Shown in pieces: positions 62,200 through 64,000 of a stretch of 64,000 nt of DNA. The stretch's first letter is position 1; the number at the start of each line of letters is the position of its first letter. Made by a program: the position numbers and the translations under genes. Source of the stretch: Acidobacteriota bacterium (GTDB lineage Bacteria > Acidobacteriota > Blastocatellia > Pyrinomonadales > Pyrinomonadaceae); assembly GCA_016703965.1 (NCBI GenBank), contig JADJBB010000021.1, positions 1,302,001 to 1,366,000 on the forward strand, read 5' to 3'. Below the pieces are notes generated by a model. The model had not been told where the DNA came from. It did not search any database and saw only the letters and a program-made list of their open reading frames with translations.

Positions 62200-62679
62200 A
62201 TGAAATCCAATAGATCCATACTTTCGCTGTTATTCGTAGCTGTTTTTACACTCGTTTCTGCGTCGGCACTTTTCGCTCAGGAGCCGATGAAACATGACGA
62301 TATGAAAAAGCATGATGGAATGAAGAAAGATTCCATGATGAAAGACGACGCTATGATAATGGACGACAAGCGTCCCGTCGTCGCTATCATCGCCGCCGAT
62401 TGGTGTCCGTACTGCAAACGAATCGATCCGGTCGTAAACGAAGTGAAATCGAGTTACTCGGAAAAGTTGAACTTTGTAGTGTTTGACGTTACAAATGCAG
62501 AAACCACCGCGCTTGCAAAAGCAAAAGCAGAGAAACTCGGAATGTCTGATTTCTTTAACGAATACAAAGGAAAAACCTCTACCGTCGCCGTTTTGAAAGA
62601 TCACAAGGTCGTTTTCAAGACCTCAAACAATGACAAAAAGAGCGACTACGAAAAAGCTTTCGATGAAGTTTTGAATTAA
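62200..62679 (+). CDS. secreted thioredoxin-like protein with Met/Lys/Asp-rich segment
   Basis: A signal peptide ends near FAQ. A repetitive segment (residues 30-55) follows, with MKHDD, MKKHDG, MKKDS and MMKDDAM units that look metal-binding. A thioredoxin fold then carries the CxxC site WCPYC. It lacks obvious DsbD-type partners nearby. Periplasmic thiol redox or metal (copper-type) handling is inference. GAGTAC precedes the ATG. Confidence 0.8.
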   Translation: MKSNRSILSLLFVAVFTLVSASALFAQEPMKHDDMKKHDGMKKDSMMKDDAMIMDDKRPVVAIIAADWCPYCKRIDPVVNEVKSSYSEKLNFVVFDVTNAETTALAKAKAEKLGMSDFFNEYKGKTSTVAVLKDHKVVFKTSNNDKKSDYEKAFDEVLN

Positions 62680-62706
62680 GAATTCCTACAAAGTTCAAGG
62701 GGCAAA

Positions 62707-62743
62707 GTGTGAAGGTGAGCGATCACTTTCACGCTTTTTTTCT
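62707..62743 (+). terminator. Rho-independent terminator
   Basis: GTGTGAAGGTGA and TCACTTTCACGC pair around GCGA with mismatches, followed by TTTTTTTC. It ends the thioredoxin-like gene. Confidence 0.75.
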
Positions 62744-62763
62744 TAGCTGTAAGATAGGTTTAT

Positions 62764-63405
62764 ATGATGCCGCGAATCAAAATATGCTGTATTTCAAGCG
62801 ATGCCGAAGCTGCCCAGGCTATTTCCTTTGGTGCGTCGGCTATTGGGTTGGTTGGGAAGATGCCTAGTGGGCCGGGGCCGATCGCGGATGAACTTATTAA
62901 GACAATTGCGGCTTCTGTGCCGCCGCCGGTGGCTAGTGTTTTGGGGGCGAGTGAGCAAACTGCAGAAAACATCGGTGCACATCATGAGCGGACGCATACG
63001 AATACCATTCAGATCGTTGACGAATTGTTGGGGCGTGAATACGGTGCGATACGTTCCGCTTTGCCGCACGTGAAGCTCGTACAGGTTATTCATGTTGTCG
63101 GGGAAAGTTCGGTTGACGAGGCGGCGGAGCTTGTTGACGCGATTTTGCTTGATAGCGGGAATCCTACGCTTGCTGTCAAAGAGTTAGGCGGCACGGGCAG
63201 GCGGCATGATTGGAAATTGAGCCGCAAAATAGTCGAAACCTGCGGCAAACCAGTATTTTTAGCGGGCGGGTTAAACCCCGAAAACGTCCGCGAAGCGATC
63301 GAAGTCGTTCAGCCCTTCGGTTTGGACATTTGTTCGGGTGTGCGAACCGACGGGAACCTCGACATGTTTAAATTGGAACGATTTTTTGCTGCGGCAAGCC
63401 GGTGA
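62764..63405 (+). CDS. phosphoribosylanthranilate isomerase-like (TrpF family)
   Basis: (beta/alpha)8 protein of 213 residues. The N-terminal motif is IKICCISS (TrpF normally has KICGIT), and the phosphate-binding end is VFLAGGLNPENV...GLDICSGVRTDG. The replaced Gly and the isolated position away from other trp genes mean it may be a TrpF paralogue with another role. Catalytic Cys is present (second Cys of KICC). Confidence 0.75.
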   Translation: MMPRIKICCISSDAEAAQAISFGASAIGLVGKMPSGPGPIADELIKTIAASVPPPVASVLGASEQTAENIGAHHERTHTNTIQIVDELLGREYGAIRSALPHVKLVQVIHVVGESSVDEAAELVDAILLDSGNPTLAVKELGGTGRRHDWKLSRKIVETCGKPVFLAGGLNPENVREAIEVVQPFGLDICSGVRTDGNLDMFKLERFFAAASR

Positions 63406-63424
63406 GTAGCGATTAGGAAGAAAT

Positions 63425-63512
63425 TTATCCACAGATGAAATCGGATGAACACGGATAAGACTTGGAAAAGTCCTTAAAATATCTGTGTTCATCTGTGTCC
63501 ATCTGTGGTTAA
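63425..63512. repeat. inverted CACAGATG-type dispersed repeat
   Basis: TTATCCACAGATGAAATC ... ATCTGTGTCCATCTGTGG forms imperfect arms around a short loop. Same class as 61285-61367. The remaining bases up to 63619 hold no recognised feature. Confidence 0.75.
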
Positions 63513-63619
63513 TTTTCTTCGTAACTAAATTACTGCAAAACTATTCCTTATGTTTGCCATAAATTCCTCGTATCTATTTTTGTAAGTTCTACGCGGCTCA
63601 GAATATACTGAATTTCGTT

Positions 63620-64000
63620 ATGACAATGAAATTAGATTGGCTGCACGGGACGGCGACGGCGCTTGTGACTCCGTTTCGGAAGGACGGATCGGTTGATGAT
63701 GTTTGTTTTCACAAACTCGTCGAGCGGCAGATAAAAGGTGGTGTGAAATTGCTCGTGCCGTGCGGGACGACGGGTGAAAATGTGACGATGGCTTCGGAAG
63801 AGCAGTCGCATGTGATCCGTTTGACGGTTGAGGTTGCGAAAAAACACGGTGCGAAAGTAATTGCGGGCACCGGAACAAATAATACGGCGGCCGCGATAGA
63901 AAACACGCGTGCCGCAAGAGAAGCCGGAGCCGACGCGGCCCTGATCGTCGCACCTTATTACAACAAACCGACGCAGGAAGGCCTTTTTGCCCATTATGCA
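63620..64000 (+). CDS. dapA: 4-hydroxy-tetrahydrodipicolinate synthase, C-terminus outside window
   Basis: The first 127 residues of DapA. It has GTATALVTPFRKDGSVD, VPCGTTGENVTM (substrate-binding GTTGE), and APYYNKPTQEGLFAHY with the conserved YYNKP. The Schiff-base lysine lies beyond the window. ATG at 63620, with an alternative ATG at 63626. The product is the substrate of DapB. Confidence 0.93.
   Translation, partial: MTMKLDWLHGTATALVTPFRKDGSVDDVCFHKLVERQIKGGVKLLVPCGTTGENVTMASEEQSHVIRLTVEVAKKHGAKVIAGTGTNNTAAAIENTRAAREAGADAALIVAPYYNKPTQEGLFAHYA

Overview
The window looks like a chromosomal segment of an Acidobacteriota bacterium, probably class Blastocatellia / Pyrinomonadaceae. That assignment is inferred from gene content and style, not from a marker gene. 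The supporting features are a Ser/Thr kinase fused to a TolB/PD40 propeller, a tricorn-like protease, sortilin/BNR and FG-GAP propellers, an MglA/MglB pair, an exosortase-EpsI locus, a CHAD protein, moderate to high GC, and many short dispersed palindromes.

Layout. 1-8.8 kb: a truncated PBP4-type peptidase, a di-haem peroxidase, a B12-dependent ribonucleotide reductase broken by one frameshift, Hsp33, a PHP-domain protein and a flavin reductase. 8.9-11.1 kb: an AT-rich two-gene unit, a GGPP-synthase-like enzyme and a DUF4062 protein. 11.2-22.8 kb: one continuous exosortase/exopolysaccharide operon (exosortase-EpsI fusion, TPR lipoprotein, a 59-residue PEP-CTERM-like peptide, chain-length protein, ExeA-like ATPase, tyrosine autokinase, polyprenyl-phosphate sugar transferase, export protein, Ycf48-like propeller) closed by a strong terminator. 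22.9-33.4 kb: tRNA-Val, a decayed tRNA-Asp-like copy, CsgG-like and fasciclin proteins, a three-gene secreted/DUF3160 operon, and a 1430-residue FG-GAP protein.

33.5-42.5 kb: a kinase-TolB gene, a BNR propeller whose first 20 codons are a kinase start, a decayed kinase fragment, and a tricorn-like protease. 42.5-51.5 kb: mglBA, DUF488, CHAD, an acyl-CoA synthetase carrying several in-frame palindromic insertions, two tandem GT39-like membrane proteins and a small membrane protein. 51.6-58.3 kb: an SDR enzyme, a nested inverted repeat, then a structured leader, a SAM-II riboswitch and a terminator ahead of a sulfur-amino-acid operon: MetY-like enzyme, JAMM protease, a ubiquitin-like/E1/rhodanese fusion, MetX and a CysK/CysM-type synthase. 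58.3-64 kb: aspartokinase, a membrane protein, an M20 peptidase, DapB, a thioredoxin-like protein, a TrpF-like protein and the start of DapA.

Two systems stand out. The first is the SAM-controlled methionine/cysteine operon, which appears to use a protein-thiocarboxylate sulfur carrier encoded inside its own activating enzyme, with a JAMM protease available to release it. The second is the exosortase operon with its tiny built-in sorting-signal peptide. Three genes carry single-base frameshifts in or beside short A/T runs, so sequence error is a serious alternative to real gene decay.
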